A stretch of 64,000 nucleotides of DNA from Aporrectodea caliginosa (GCA_020284085.1 JACEVL010000519.1:794001-858000), one strand, 5' to 3'; shown: positions 1 through 11,750, counted from the stretch's first letter. Notes: generated by a model not told the origin, from the sequence alone. A program made the numbers and translations.

Positions 1-1115
1 GGCATCATTAGAAATCATTATCACTTTGTTCAAAGAAAGATCTGAACCCCTTATCTCTTAAATGCTCATAAGCAGAACACAATAATGTGCCCAGAACACT
101 GATACAGTGCAGACCCACAGACACCATGACAGCTTGTTAATGCAGGTTAAGAGGGCCAAACTTAAAGCCAGTAGTATTTACCACCTAGGTGGGGCACTTA
201 AAACAGGCTATATTTAGTGTCTTAATGCATACATACATGTACAAACACACATACAGTGTATGATTTACATACGGCCAATGTGGCTAGATAGTTTTTGAGC
301 AGGAGCAAGTGCTACATTGTAAATGCCTTCATCCATCAGACAGACTCTGCCTTTGACATCTATAGGCTGTCTGATGTGAACGCACTCCCACACTGTAGCT
401 TGCTATCAGATGATTTTGTCCAACTACATTTAAAGTCCATATTGCTGCCTCGGTTTTAAGGAAAAGTGATTGTGATTCAATATCAGACAATTTATGTTTC
501 TGGCCACATAAATATCAAATGTCCTCACTCCTCAGGCATTTCACAGCATGAAAGAGTCTGGATTGAACTGTCAAGCTCACGGGTAAACGGCTGTTGTCAT
601 CTTGATGAGACAGCAGCTACTGGCAGTGGTAGGCAAGGGCACAAGAACCATAATTTATATATATAACAGCTGCTACTAGCTGTGAGTAGTAGAGACATGT
701 GCAGCCATATTAAGTTAACCTGCTGTAGAACTATACTGTTCTCTGCAGGGCTTAAAGCTAGGTGCAGCAAGTGACAAAAGTCCCATACTCAGGCAGCTGA
801 GCAGCAAGTTCCTGTTAACAAGTCTCGCATGTTAAACAGGTATCATTGGGGAGGGGGGATGCTGTAACTGCTAATTAATTGGATTCGTGCATAAGTGGGT
901 CAACATTGCATTTTTTCTGGAAGCATCATTGGCAAAGATTTAAATAATGACAGATATATTCACACTACCTCACTGCCAGCCACAGCAGATGTGCTATTTT
1001 ATCAGGCAGTAAGAATAAACGCAATGAGCATTTCTTTTGGCCACAACTGTCTGCTAATAGAAAACAATCATGTTATAAATGTACCTAAAATTATGGTAAC
1101 CTTTGCACTACTTAC
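1..1115. other. presumed synaptogyrin intron 2, no exon seen
   Basis: I looked on the minus strand for an exon encoding TM3/TM4 and found none, so the remaining synaptogyrin exons should be to the left of this window. No repeats or RNA genes are recognised here. Confidence 0.4.
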
Positions 1116-1332
1116 TTGAATTCAAGATGTCTGCAATGACTATGTATTTTCGGTGCATGACGTTGCTGATGTTGTCAAAGACTGCATCCGTGATAAGGAA
1201 AATGGTGAGCACCAGGAACGCCGACACTCCAACAAAGATCCCATATCCACAGGCACTTGGCTCCCCATAAGCACAAACACCCTTCTCAGATCCCTTGCTT
1301 GATATGCATCCGAATACCACAACTGCAAACAC
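1116..1332 (-). CDS. SYNGR: synaptogyrin exon 2
   Basis: On the minus strand a TTTTAG acceptor ends at 1333 and the donor after 1116 is GTAAGT. The exon is 217 nt, entering in phase 0 and leaving in phase 1. It encodes the end of TM1, the two-cysteine luminal loop and TM2, ending near IADILNS, which corresponds to the family's conserved cytoplasmic stretch before TM3. Confidence 0.88.
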
Positions 1333-4300
1333 CTAAAATGAGTTAATTAATAAATTATAGTATTTTTAATGTGGTGTAACTAGAATCTAATCACTTTTAT
1401 ATCATTGTCATTTTCATAATGAAACAGGAATCAAACAATGGCTGCTTTATGTGAAACTGTAGTCAAAAAGCATGATATCCTGAAGAAGTAGTTGAACTCC
1501 AAGATATCAGAGAAAGTAGAAGCCAGGCTATGGTGGGTAATTAAGTTGAAACAGACTAGGTATTCATGAAAGACATTGAACAACTTACAGAATGTACATA
1601 ACTGCGTAATTCAAAAGCTTCAAAACACTAACCAAGAAAACCTGAGCACAATATCAACAAAAGTGAGAGAGTTTTTCAATAGACAAGCATCCAGAGATCT
1701 TTGAATATGTCCTACAATCATCCTCTGGTGTTCTAAACATTAAGCTTGCACACAGAAAGGGCTGTACCACGGTAAAGTCATTGGTAGCTAGGGTGTGTTT
1801 TTGCAAACATACCCAGAATTTATCTAAATTAACATCCATTGAAGTGACATCTCAAGTTCTACATAGGCTTGCCTGTTTGTTTCATTATCCTCAACAAAAT
1901 GTAACCTAATAGCCTGTCTGAATGCACTGTCAGCTCACACAATCAACCAACAACCAGAAGTGGAAGAACAGATACATTAACTGTACTGGGAAGACAACAG
2001 CTGCTACCACAACACTAGGAAAAGAAGAAGTAGAACAGTCATGTGACTATGACACTAAGTGAGAAGCAAAAAAAGTCATGTGGCTCTATAAAGCAATTAG
2101 AAATTTAAAAAACACAACACGACAGCTTAGGCCCAGATTTAACAATTGATCACCATGTGTCTTTTACTGCAATATTTAAGAACATACTGGTGCATGATAC
2201 AATGTTTTCAAGATTTCCACCTAAATAAATATTCAGCATCCTAGTTCAAATACTCCATTCAGATACTGTCTTTAGTTAGGGTGCAGAACCGTCAGCCGAG
2301 AGGTTGAAGGTTAAAACACCCGCCATGGCAGAAAATGTTTTCAAGATTTCCACTCCACCTTTGGCTAACTTAAAGGACTGCACTCTTCTTATTACAGTAA
2401 CAAATTCACTTCTGTAGGTGGTACATTTTAACAACAACTTTGAACAATCAATGTACAGTAACAACACTAGAGCTCAGTATGACACAAATTTAATGCATTT
2501 TGCAAATAATGAACTGTATTAAAAATCACTAAAAATAAACTGAGAGACCTGACTCTGAAATTTACAGTAATTGCTCAAACATCATGCTGATAACAAAAGA
2601 AAATCATTAAAGTTGGTCTGTACGAAATGACCCCGGTTGAGGTTAATAGGCCAAGATTGCTAAGCAATTGCCTCTAAGTAAATATTCAGCATCCTAGTTC
2701 AAATACTCCATTCAGATACTGTCAGTTTGGTCTAAATAATATCTCTTTAGGTTCTAAAGAACCTGAGCTACAGAAGTTTTCCATAAAAGCAGGTCGACAC
2801 GTTTTAGTCGAAGTTCAATGACTCATCTTCTGGACAATAATTATTTTGGACCTGTGAGCAGTGGTAAAGTTGACCTGTGAGCAAAAGTTGACCTAAAAAT
2901 CTAAAAAAATGTAAGCTGCTCATCAAGATGAATACTTGTACAAATTTTCAGTTATAGATGGTCATGTTGGGCACTGTGTTCATCAGACATAGACTGACTC
3001 CCAGGAAAGAATGTATGGAGTGGAAAATGAAAAGACTGGAAAGATAAATCGAACTCTGCCAAGTATTAGGTTATCTTAAAATAATCAAACACTCAAACTA
3101 AAATGTTGCAAGCAATTGACAGTTGCTTTAGCTTAACCCTTTGAACCCGACAGGCTGGAAAACCGGCCTGCCACACAGGCGTATATACCCGAAGAGCCGG
3201 AAAACCGGCCTGACCATCTTACTCTTATGTGTTTAGAGTCTAGTCTATATATATATATGTACATATGTATATATATATATATAGTTTATGTGTGCTTATA
3301 TATATTTTATATCAAATATATGTAAATTAATATACATGGATATAAATTATATATACTGTTCATATATATACATACAATCATGCACTGCATTTCTCGTATA
3401 CTTACTATATATGGGTATATTCCATATGGATATAATCATATACCAAAATTGTAGAAATATATACCACACCATATCATATATATATATATATACACACATG
3501 TATATATATGTATTATATATATGGATATAAGTATATATATATGATATATATATGTGTGTTCATATATATAACATATATACATATATGCCGTGTATATGTA
3601 ATCGGTATACATATACATATTTTATGCGACATATATATATGTACATATGTATATATATATATATGGATATAAGTATAGTATATCATATATATATGATATA
3701 AATATATGTACCTTCATATATACATAGCATATAGCCATATAACATATATATGATATATATGCGTGTGTTCAATATACATTATATACTTATATATATCTAT
3801 ATATATGTACATATGCATATATATGGATATAAGTATATATATGATATAATGTGTGTTCGTATATATATAATAAATATAAAATTCACCATGGCAGGAGGCC
3901 CGGGTATATGTGCCGATTGGCTAGGAGCGTCGGGTTCAAAGGGTTAATGCCCATGACAAACACATAATTATTATTCTTTCTTTCACATTGCCAGTTAAAC
4001 TGAGTTTTGTTTAATCAAGTACCCTTACTCACGCGACTGTACACAATCATGCATTGTATTTCTCGTATACTTACTAATGAGTTGGTGTTGGTAAGAAAGT
4101 TTTCCTTATATATATATATATGTTCCAGTATTATCACTGCTCACAGGTGCAGTGCTCTAAATCTAACTCGGAGTTCTTGTAACTAGTTCCTTGGAAACCA
4201 CAGGGGCCCAAAACGAAAACTTACCGAAAAATACATATTCTTAAAATTCCAACTGACAAATATTAGAAACATGCATTGCATTTGTTGCAATAGTGTTTTA

Positions 4301-5380
4301 CAAAATAATATTTTCTTCTTACTATTACTGTAGATTATGTTATTGAAAGTACATTACTTAAAATGTCATGTCTGTGATTTCTGAGTGCGTCTAGAGATGA
4401 CCCATGGCAAAAAAACACTAAATATTTGGGTAATATATCGTTTTAGCGTCCTCAATTATTTCGCCATTATACCATATAATTTCAAGCGCTAACAAATTAA
4501 TTTCAACATTAACCAGTACAGTTCTCAAACATCAGAATATAAGTGTGTAAAATAAGCATAAAACAATCAGAAACAACATTTATTAGCAAGAAACTTGACT
4601 AAATAAAAAGCTACAGCTGGTATTGAAGGTCTTTGATTAGTTCCGTTCTTCAGCATACTATTAGATTCAGGGACCGGAAAGTTTACTGGCGTTCGTGAGT
4701 GTCAGATTAGGTGCCGTAAGCGTCGGTTGGGTCAGGTTATGCGTTGTGAGGGTTGGTTAGGTTCAGGATCGTCATTAGAAAACATGGTACCTTCCACGCA
4801 GCAAGCCAAAAAATACCGAAACTCTGCAGTCCCCAATTCTAATAGTATGCCCATTCTTCAATTGAATAGCATTTCGTTTCATGTGATAAACCCATTCCCC
4901 ATAAGAATTTATCTCGTGACCTTGTCAATTTAACGCATTATTAAACTAGTTGCACCCATTCCGTAAGACTACGTAGACCTCTATCTTTCATTTAAGACGA
5001 TGAAACGATAGGCTATAATGGTGGAATAATCGGGGACGCTAAAACGATAGATTGATGAGCGGTGGTGAAGGATCTCACCTGATCAATTCATTAAAACTGA
5101 ATTTTTCAAAAAAAACTGTAACACTGTAAAATCCTATTAAATTTTAATTGGAGTTCCGTTAAAGGCTGCCTACGTACAAAAGTGTATTTATCAACATTAC
5201 AACAATACGTGTTTAGTTGTGACGCAGAGCTTTTCTTACCAGTCCAACGAGGCGCAAGATTACTTGTGGTTTTTTAATGAACGTCGCCGGTTTAAATTCT
5301 CCGGAGGCCCCGGCCGATCCGTAGGCCCCTGCTGGTCCAGAGGTAGGGCCACCAGGACTGTCTGCGTAACCGCTTTCCAT
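1116..5380 (-). CDS. SYNGR: synaptogyrin, 5' two exons (gene continues left of the window)
   Basis: Synaptogyrins are four-pass MARVEL-domain proteins of synaptic and other small secretory vesicles. Two exons join in phase: join of 5380-5240 and 1332-1116 on the minus strand, giving 119 residues. The N-terminus is Gly/Ala/Pro/Ser-rich and followed by FKPATFIKKPQVILRLVGL, like the family's cytoplasmic entry to TM1. TM1 crosses the splice (VFAVVVFG, about residues 44-56). A short luminal loop has two Cys (67 and 75) in CAYGEPSACGYG, matching the conserved loop (vertebrate CIYNRNPNACSYG). TM2 spans about 79-95, then a cytoplasmic segment starts. The start ATG at 5380 is the first in frame. TM3, TM4 and the C-terminal tail must lie beyond base 1. 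The identification rests on recalled family sequence; the paralogue number cannot be decided. Its 5' end faces the zinc-finger gene at 6279. Confidence 0.88.
2227..2723. repeat. 45-bp direct repeat pair
   Basis: The segment beginning TAAATATTCAGCATCCTAG occurs at 2227-2271 and again at 2679-2723, effectively unchanged over about 45 bases and 452 bp apart. A shorter shared word, TTTTCAAGATTTCCAC, occurs near 2205 and 2339. This suggests a local duplication within the intron. Confidence 0.75.
3137..3943. mobile_element. piggyBac-type non-autonomous element, AT-rich
   Basis: The sequence is bounded on both sides by TTAA (3133-3136 and 3944-3947), the piggyBac target duplication. The termini are inverted: CCCTTTGAACCCGAC on the left and GTCGGGTTCAAAGGG on the right. 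Next to the left end lie two copies of a GGCTGGAAAACCGGCCTG-like motif. The core (about 3240-3870) is nearly pure TA/TATAC/ATG microsatellite, so the open frames there are not genes. No transposase is present. Confidence 0.8.
4690..4870. repeat. dispersed repeat, inverted partner at 6750-6930
   Basis: Both places contain GAGGGTTGGTTAGG-like words followed by a CAGG/TCGTCATTAG segment, in opposite orientation. At 6770-6835 the unit is repeated several times (TAACCGACCCTCA variants). The family is unknown. Confidence 0.5.
5240..5380 (-). CDS. SYNGR: synaptogyrin exon 1 (coding part)
   Basis: This segment holds 47 codons from the ATG at 5380 to CTG at 5240, followed on the minus strand by GTAAGA, a good splice donor, and ends in phase 0. 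It encodes the Gly/Pro-rich cytoplasmic N-terminus and the start of TM1. Confidence 0.88.
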
Positions 5381-6278
5381 CTTCTACGCAGACTTTAAAC
5401 AATTTAATCGCCGTCCTTTCTCCGGCCGTTTTTGCACAGATTACAGATGCAGAGGCTGCACTTAATGACGTAATTAGTTTAATTGTTCAAAGGATTCCAG
5501 CTTTGAATTTTAGACCTCGAGTCATGATTATTTTTTTCTACCCACTGTAACTGACTGTTTAATTTTCGGATTGACCAGCAAGGTAGTCTAATAGTTATGT
5601 GCTGAACAGTAACTGTAATCGACCCTGCTCATTGTTCAATTAATTGATTAGGTGATCCTTCAGCACCGCTGACCGTTTGAATGGGCAAGCCCTTTAGGAT
5701 CCATGTGTACGCACCGTGCTAGCCCGAGAGATTAAAACCCCGTAAATAACCACCACCAGTAGGGAAATCGGGCTCCGCAAGTAGACTGCACGTGCATGAA
5801 GCATGTTGCATATGACTACAATTACGATTTCTAATAAATTCTCGATTTCAAGGTTTATTTAGCGCAATTCTTATTTGGTGCAATAATCAGGCAACATTTT
5901 TAGCCGCAACAATTCACTTTCACTTTATTTTCTTGTTCAATTCACTTTATTTTATTGACCCCAGTAACATATACAATTATTAGTACTAAAACGAAACCAC
6001 AGTATAAATAATCATATAATTATTTATACTGTGACGAAACCTAGAAGACTCAACTTTTGAGAGAGCAAAGCTGGAAAGATCTGCAATTGTTCAGTCGGTC
6101 ACAGCTCAATACAAAAGCCTGCCCTAGCATGTTCTTTGGATATAGTAGGTTAGCTTGTGGTTGATTTAGGATGTTTGAAGAAGTCCAAGCATTTTGCTAA
6201 AGAGGAGCGGAAATTAGTTCCAAGCGCTAAACAAATTAACCCTCGAATGTATTTTGATTTCTAGTGGTAGAAATCGTA
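5381..6278. promoter_or_regulatory. divergent intergenic region between synaptogyrin and CCCH gene
   Basis: The two start codons point away from each other, 898 bp apart, so this region probably contains both promoters and 5' UTRs. No TATA box can be assigned with confidence. It also carries a repeat fragment at about 5653-5722 similar to 12440-12515, and the palindrome at 5991-6041. Confidence 0.5.
5991..6041. repeat. 35-bp palindrome between 8-bp direct repeats
   Basis: CACAGTATAAATAAT (5998-6012) and its exact complement ATTATTTATACTGTG (6019-6033) are separated by six bases. The palindrome is flanked by ACGAAACC at 5991-5998 and at 6034-6041. This layout fits a very small insertion with an 8-bp target duplication, or a stem in the upstream region of the zinc-finger gene. 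Confidence 0.7.
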
Positions 6279-6388
6279 ATGGCGGCATCTTCGTTGGTTG
6301 CTGATTATCTGGATTCAAGTTCGGAGAACGAGGACGATGACAGCGTCAAAGATACAACACAAACTACAGATCCTTCAGCGGGAAAAGG
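6279..6388 (+). CDS. CCCH gene exon 1 (coding part)
   Basis: This exon covers 110 nt from ATG at 6279 (context CGTAATGG) to GG before a GTGAAT donor and leaves in phase 2. It encodes a Ser/Asp/Glu-rich acidic N-terminus. No upstream in-frame ATG with coding character was noticed. Confidence 0.82.
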
Positions 6389-8857
6389 GTGAATTTTAAT
6401 GACTTTTACTATATTGCTAAACCCTCCCTTTTTGTATGACTGCCTACGCCTAGAGTAGTTGTATTACTGGAGTTCTAAAAAACGACCGCTGGAGTGCATG
6501 TTTGTAAACAATATTAATAATAATATATTTTCGTTTATTCAACAATCCGGTTGACACACCGCAACCGGTTACAGTGTACAATTATGCAATTCACAAGACA
6601 CAAATCTTAACTGGCCAACCTAAACTGCGAGAGAAATTAGAGCGCTGCAAGCAGATGGAAGAGTTGTCGTGTATCATGCCCGATGGATATCGATGGACAG
6701 TGTAGGGAACTGCTTCTGTATGCCTTCGTGAATTTATTTAAAATAGGATGCCCTAATGACGACACTAAACCCTGACCCTAACCGACCCTCATGACGCCTA
6801 ACTGGCCCTCACGACGCCTAACCGACCCTCACGGCGCTAGTATTTCGGCAGATTTGCTGTCATATTAAACTCGCTGTACCATGCCCACAATGCACGCCCA
6901 AATATATAGTCACTGGTGGGCCCAGATACTATAAGTATGCCGAATTGTAGTTTGGCATGCCTGCAGCTCATCATGTATAAAGAATATGCTCCAATATCTA
7001 AAATAATAGACTGATGCAATTATACTCCACTACTTCAGTTGTCTAAGGCTTACATTTTAAAATGCCTGTACCTTTATGTACTCTATATCTATGTTTATTA
7101 ATTGTAAAAAATGAGAGTTACAGTTGAAGAGCACCATTTTCAGTGTACTATTTTGTTTATAACCTAGCCAACTGCAGACTATTTGTGGGATAAATTTGAA
7201 ATATCTCAATTCAAGCGATGTTGTAATTGTAATTAATACAATTTATTAGGGCTGGTACTGATTAAAATAATTTTAATCGATTAATCTCCAAAATTTAATC
7301 GAGATTAATCGATTAAATTCGATTAATTTGGTCCATGTTACATAAAGCGTGAAAAACTGTTTAGACTGTATACACTGCAAAAATCTTTCAATCATTCGAC
7401 ATGCTAAAGTTCAAATTGTCAAACTGAGAAATGTAGTCAGTTACGTAGTAACTACTTTCTATCTACTAAAATCTGAAAATCTTCAATAATTTCGCCATAT
7501 TCGACTTTCCCATCAGCATTTACCATAGGCCCCTAAATGCAAAATGATCGCTTAATTTTCCACTCAGATATTTCATATTATTACAGTTTGCCATATGGTT
7601 TATTGCGGAAATAGGTTGGCTGACGTCATAAAATAAGTAAGAAAATTAATCGAACAAGCCGAAATTAATCGATTAAAATTTTTAACGATTAATCGATTAA
7701 TTAATCGTTAAAATCCGCAGCCCTACAATTTATATAGCATTGTCGGTAGCAAGCTACTTTTAGGATGCTTTACACATGCTGTCTACTGTCAGTGCAAATG
7801 CTAATGCTCCCGAGTTATGTAGCAAGGACATTTTAAACTTTTTTAATACACATAAAGGCTTTTGGCCTGTTCCAGGTATGCAATCACCTGTTTTAATTTT
7901 TGTTACTTGCATGAATACTAAAGCATGGTGCACAGTTGTTGAGACATTTATACACCATGATGTAAAGTTTCAAAATTTGTTTGAAGCCTGCGCCTATTAT
8001 GAGTCACTGAATCTAATCATGTATCGTGGTTGAACTAACTTTTACATTGGCAGTTCAATGTAGTTATTGTTTTGGGTAAACAGTTGATTAGGGTAGTTAC
8101 TGAGGTGTTTTTATTTTTGGAAATTTGCTGAGTCTAAAATGTCATTGATTTGTAATAATTTGTCAGATTGCAAGAATCGTGTTCTGGCGAGAAAAGCGTT
8201 GACTACTTCAGATGTAACGATGAAAATCAGAGTAGCGATGAAGACAATGAAAATGACAAAACCGTGACATCATCATCTGCAACAACTACTGCAAAGGCTG
8301 TCACAAGTAAACTACCGAATCCATTTTCTGCAGGAAGCGCTGTCACCTTGCCATCTCCAAGCTTCTTAGGAGTTGGACAGAGCAGCAATTCGGTGTTTAT
8401 CACGTCTTTTCAGCGCGCGGAAGAGGCCAAGCAGTCCATCTTGGAGAGACACGTAAAAATGACAGTCCTTGCAAAGGAAGACCCAAATTCAAACAAGAAA
8501 CGGAAGTCTGTCTGCCGAAGTTTTCAGCTCGGAAAATGTCGTTACGGTCATAAATGCCGCTACAGTCATGATCTGACTGCCGAAATGAGCAACATCTTCC
8601 CACCTGTTGATTGTCCCATTTTGAGCACGACTGACGCTCAGTACCCTTCTCAGACAAACAGCCAGTTGCACTTTAACGAGCAGTTCGTAGACGAAGCAAA
8701 CGAAGGTGACGATGAGGACGGTTTTGGGGTTCAAATGAAACGCCGCAAGCGTTCTGGTGTAACTAATTCGTTGATTCCTCCTAAGAAATCACTCGTAGCA
8801 TTGGATAGACAAAGAAAAGTCGATCGACCCTGGACTGCTAGTCTTAAGAAACAATAA
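6279..8857 (+). CDS. CCCH zinc-finger protein, two exons, 266 aa
   Basis: The gene is complete: join of 6279-6388 and 8167-8857. The N-terminus is acidic (MAASSLVADYLDSSSENEDD). A Ser/Thr-rich region follows, then LPNPF, LPSPSFLGVG, a predicted helix FQRAEEAKQSILERHVKMT (about residues 118-136), a basic KKRK stretch, and one CCCH finger with spacing C-x7-C-x5-C-x3-H (Cys153, 161, 167, His171). An acidic patch, KRRKR and a basic C-terminus ending RPWTASLKKQ complete it. CCCH fingers of this kind usually bind RNA, and two basic clusters suggest the nucleus. I do not recognise the family name, and no function beyond putative RNA binding is claimed. The GG+A codon across the splice and the continuous frame support the model. 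Confidence 0.85.
6389..8166 (+). other. CCCH gene intron
   Basis: This 1.8 kb intron has a GTGAAT donor and a GTCAG acceptor. It holds the inverted copy of the 4690 repeat (about 6750-6930) and a hAT-type element at 7247-7725. The open frame at 7776-8033 has no coding signs beyond being open. Confidence 0.75.
7247..7725. mobile_element. hAT-type non-autonomous element, 479 bp
   Basis: The ends TAGGGCTG and CAGCCCTA are inverted, and the 8-bp direct repeat CAATTTAT flanks the element (7239-7246 and 7726-7733). The subterminal regions are packed with ATCGATTAAT-type palindromic words on both sides. No transposase frame is present. Confidence 0.85.
8167..8857 (+). CDS. CCCH gene exon 2 (terminal)
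   Basis: The acceptor is TTTGTCAG ending at 8166. The first base completes a Gly codon and the frame stays open to TAA at 8855-8857. The exon carries the helix, the zinc finger and both basic clusters. Confidence 0.85.
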
Positions 8858-9700
8858 GGACCACGTATTTAAAGAAAATACAAGTAGACTAATTGTATTC
8901 TAGTTTCAACCGACTTGCTGATTTTATTGGTTGCTGGCAAGAAATCAGGTGAAATGAGATCAGGTGTTCTGTATGTTGGGCTTACTTGGAACAACTGCTT
9001 TCAGAGTTGTCCTTTTATTTATTGATAACATAAATTTGGCATTTACTGCATTGTTTGTTGGTGTAATATCTTTCTTTAAAAACATTATGCTGACAAATGC
9101 GACAGTGCAACTGTTTTGCACCATTAGCATGATGAATTACGAATCATAAATTAAATGAAAGGTTTTGCAGCAGTGTATACTACTGCTGAAAACTTTTGTT
9201 GACAAAAGACATATCAACAAACAGAAAAATAATAAGCAATAGCACATTAAATTCTTAATTGAGTGCAAATGAATAAGCAATAGCACTTTAAATTCTTAAT
9301 TGAGTGCAAATGAATAAGCAATAGCACTTTAAATTCTTATTTGAGTGCAAATGTTGCCATTGTTGTCCTGATTTTCTCTTGAATGCTTTGTGTGTTTAGT
9401 TACAAACTTATTTGCAAGGACACTACTTTTATTCAGTTGAACTCGGCAGTAAGTAAGTATATTCTTTATTTATCCAATTGCATAACCACACTTTGGTTTA
9501 CATGAAACATGTAGTTTGACCAATTGTTATACATGTATACCAACATGACTCAGTCATTTTCATGCTCTGGTAATAAATTCCTGACAAGAAGATGTAAACA
9601 CACTTGCATCAGTAAAGATTCAGGCTAGAATTTATTAAGCTGCAGTTTGTAAAACTTAGATATGTCACTTTGCTTGTGCATATGTATACATGTAACAATA
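8858..9700. other. 3' flank of CCCH gene
   Basis: This probably contains the 3' UTR. It holds a 41-bp tandem repeat at 9231-9353 and, at about 9451-9500 on the minus strand, a LINE-like 3' tail whose complement reads AATAAAGAATATACTTACTT, found again at 55780 and 60440. An AATAAA lies at 9572-9577, but I cannot show that it is the polyA signal. Confidence 0.4.
9231..9353. repeat. 41-bp tandem repeat, three copies
   Basis: The unit beginning AATAAGCAATAGCAC and ending GAGTGCAAATG occurs at 9231, 9272 and 9313 with very few differences. Confidence 0.9.
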
Positions 9701-9955
9701 ATAATAATATTGTTTATTAATTCAAACTGACAAGTGCGCAGTAAGATTACAAGTCATAGTTTGAATGGATGATCACAAGTTATTACAGGAGTCGAATTTA
9801 ACTGTATGGTAGCCAGACAAGGCGCCCATCACGTCCTGCTCATTTTACCAACGCCATCTGACGAATGGAAGGCCGAGTCAACCTTCAGGGGAGTGGGAAT
9901 CGATCCCACATCCTATTTCATGTTCTGCTCTTCACGCCAGTGATTTATCTCCATC
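9701..9955 (-). mobile_element. tRNA-related SINE, family B
   Basis: Related copies are at 11488-11750, 16706-16805, 36050-36300 (plus strand) and 61605-61878. Shared landmarks on the plus strand here are AATAATAAT, TTCAAACTGACA, GTTATTACAGGAGTCGAATT and CGCCCATCACGTC, ending in a tRNA-like head (GGGAATCGATCCCA is the B-box region in reverse). No protein is encoded. Confidence 0.75.
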
Positions 9956-11165
9956 CCTCCTGTAGATATATAAACTATTGTAAATTGTTTCCTTATTAGG
10001 TTTGGGGAGTGATGGCTCATGTCAGCAAGTGTTTGTCTCAATATTTTATAAGCAAATACCTTACGTTTCTGTTATTAGATAGATTCTGCTGTAATCTGGA
10101 ATTTTGTATGTAGAAGGTTGTGTTTTGGAAACGACCTTGAGCCAAGAAGATGAGAGATAATGTATTTGTCATCGTGGACATGATGTGAATGAATGTTTAT
10201 ACAGACATTTTCACTGGTTGTTGCGTCAAAAGCAGTAAATATAAATCGTGCATGAACGGGTTTTTACTTAAACTTAACCAAGTATCGCTTCTTGAATCTC
10301 AGAGTTCCTGATACTACAATACTGTTGTTGCTGCAGTTGTTACTTATTATAACTACAACACATAAGCTCTATGTATGTATAAAAATGCTTACAGGAGGAA
10401 AGGAAAAAATATGTACAGACCAGACAGAGGCTGTTAATGACATCCAAAAATGCCATAGTCGTAATTGCTGTTGTTGATATTAGTCATAATTGAACTTAAT
10501 GCACATGGGGAGCAGTAGACTTGATTAAGACCTAAAACTGTGGAGATTGATTAATTTACAGCTTGCATCCTTCACTACTAAATGGCTGAGGTAAGGAGAT
10601 ATGCTGCTGATGTTCATGAATTTATGGTGATGTGCATGCTGTGGCTGTACTTTTGTGGAGTTCAGTTCAACAGCGGAAAAATTTGAATGTAAAATTAATA
10701 TTCAGTTGTAGTGGTAGTGATTGATGCCAGTGGTACATTTATTAAATGTAAATTTTAAACGTACACGTTTTCTATAGGGACCGTATGGCCTTGACCCTGC
10801 TTTTTTATGGGTGTGATCCTTTTACCAACGCCAGTGATGGGATCTTGAGACCGTCCGTGGTCTTGGTCTCAAGACAGTGTCGAGACCAGTAAATTGCATT
10901 CTTGGTGTTTAACACTGTTGTCTTGGTCTGAATACTCGGGTCTTGTTCTAAGTTGTTCTTTGCTGGAAAGCTGTGAAGACTAGCCAATCCCAAAATGCAC
11001 TCTTCCTTGAGTGCTTTCTACCCATCTGGATTTCATCCTTTGGGTAACAAAATTAGTGCATATAATTCACTTAACTTTTTAACAGTCTGGTTACATATGA
11101 AACGCAGAGATTAATTAAATAAAATTCAGTAACAGTCCTTAAATAGAAGACGAATGCTAGCAGTC
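9956..11165. other. intergenic, no gene seen
   Basis: No exon or RNA gene is recognised. A degenerate GTCTTGGTCTCAAGAC-type repeat lies at about 10845-10945. The open frame at 10292-10477 is unsupported. Confidence 0.5.
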
Positions 11166-11416
11166 CCTTCAGCTAGCCGTGAGGCAGTCATGGTATGAAG
11201 TGTTACCGACTTCATTTTCTTAGCCTCAGCATATGAGGGTGCATGGCCAGTCCTCTCCCTCGCCGTCTCACCTTCCCACCGACAGCACTGATTATAGCTG
11301 AGTTTGCTAGGGATGCACGTGGATCAGAAATCTCTAAATTTCTGCCCTCGTGGGGATTTGAACCCCGACCTCTTGATTGACAGTCCAGCTCGCTAACCGC
11401 TACACTGTTGAGCCCA
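11166..11416 (-). mobile_element. tRNA-derived SINE, family A
   Basis: Read on the minus strand, the head has an A-box-like AGTGTAGCGGTTAGCGAG and a B-box GGGGTTCAAATCCCC, resembling tRNA-Asp/Glu, followed by a body shared with copies at 37640-37907 (plus) and 62790-63030 (minus). All three end near a CACTTCATACC/GGCTGCCTCA-type segment or its degenerate form. Confidence 0.8.
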
Positions 11417-11487
11417 TAGATTAATTTTAATATTGCAATAGTAATATTAATATTGTAGTATTAATTTTAGTATTCTTCTTAAATAAT

Positions 11488-11750
11488 AATCATAATCTTT
11501 ATTATTCCAAACCGACAAACGCAGTATGATTACAATTCAGTATGAACGGATAATCACAAGTTATTACAGGAGTGGAATTTAACTGTATACAGCAGCCAAG
11601 CAAGGCGCCCATCACGTCCTACATCTCATTTTACCAACGCGCCATCTCGCGAATGATAAGCTGAGTGGACCTTTGGAAGGGTGGCGGGAAGCGATCCCGC
11701 TTTCTACTGCTCTTCACACCAGTGATGTTACCACTACACTATGGACCCTA
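11488..11750 (-). mobile_element. tRNA-related SINE, family B
   Basis: This is a second copy of the family described at 9701-9955, with the same landmarks (CACAAGTTATTACAGGAGT, GCGCCCATCACGTCCT, GATCCCGC) and the same orientation. Confidence 0.78.

Larger units (their letters stand above)
1333..5239 (-). other. synaptogyrin intron 1
   Basis: This 3.9 kb intron is bounded by GTAAGA at its 5' end and TTTTAG at its 3' end on the minus strand. It holds a piggyBac-type element at 3137-3943, a 45-bp direct repeat (2227-2271 and 2679-2723), and a repeat at about 4690-4870 that recurs inverted at 6750-6930. No other coding sequence is seen. Confidence 0.7.
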
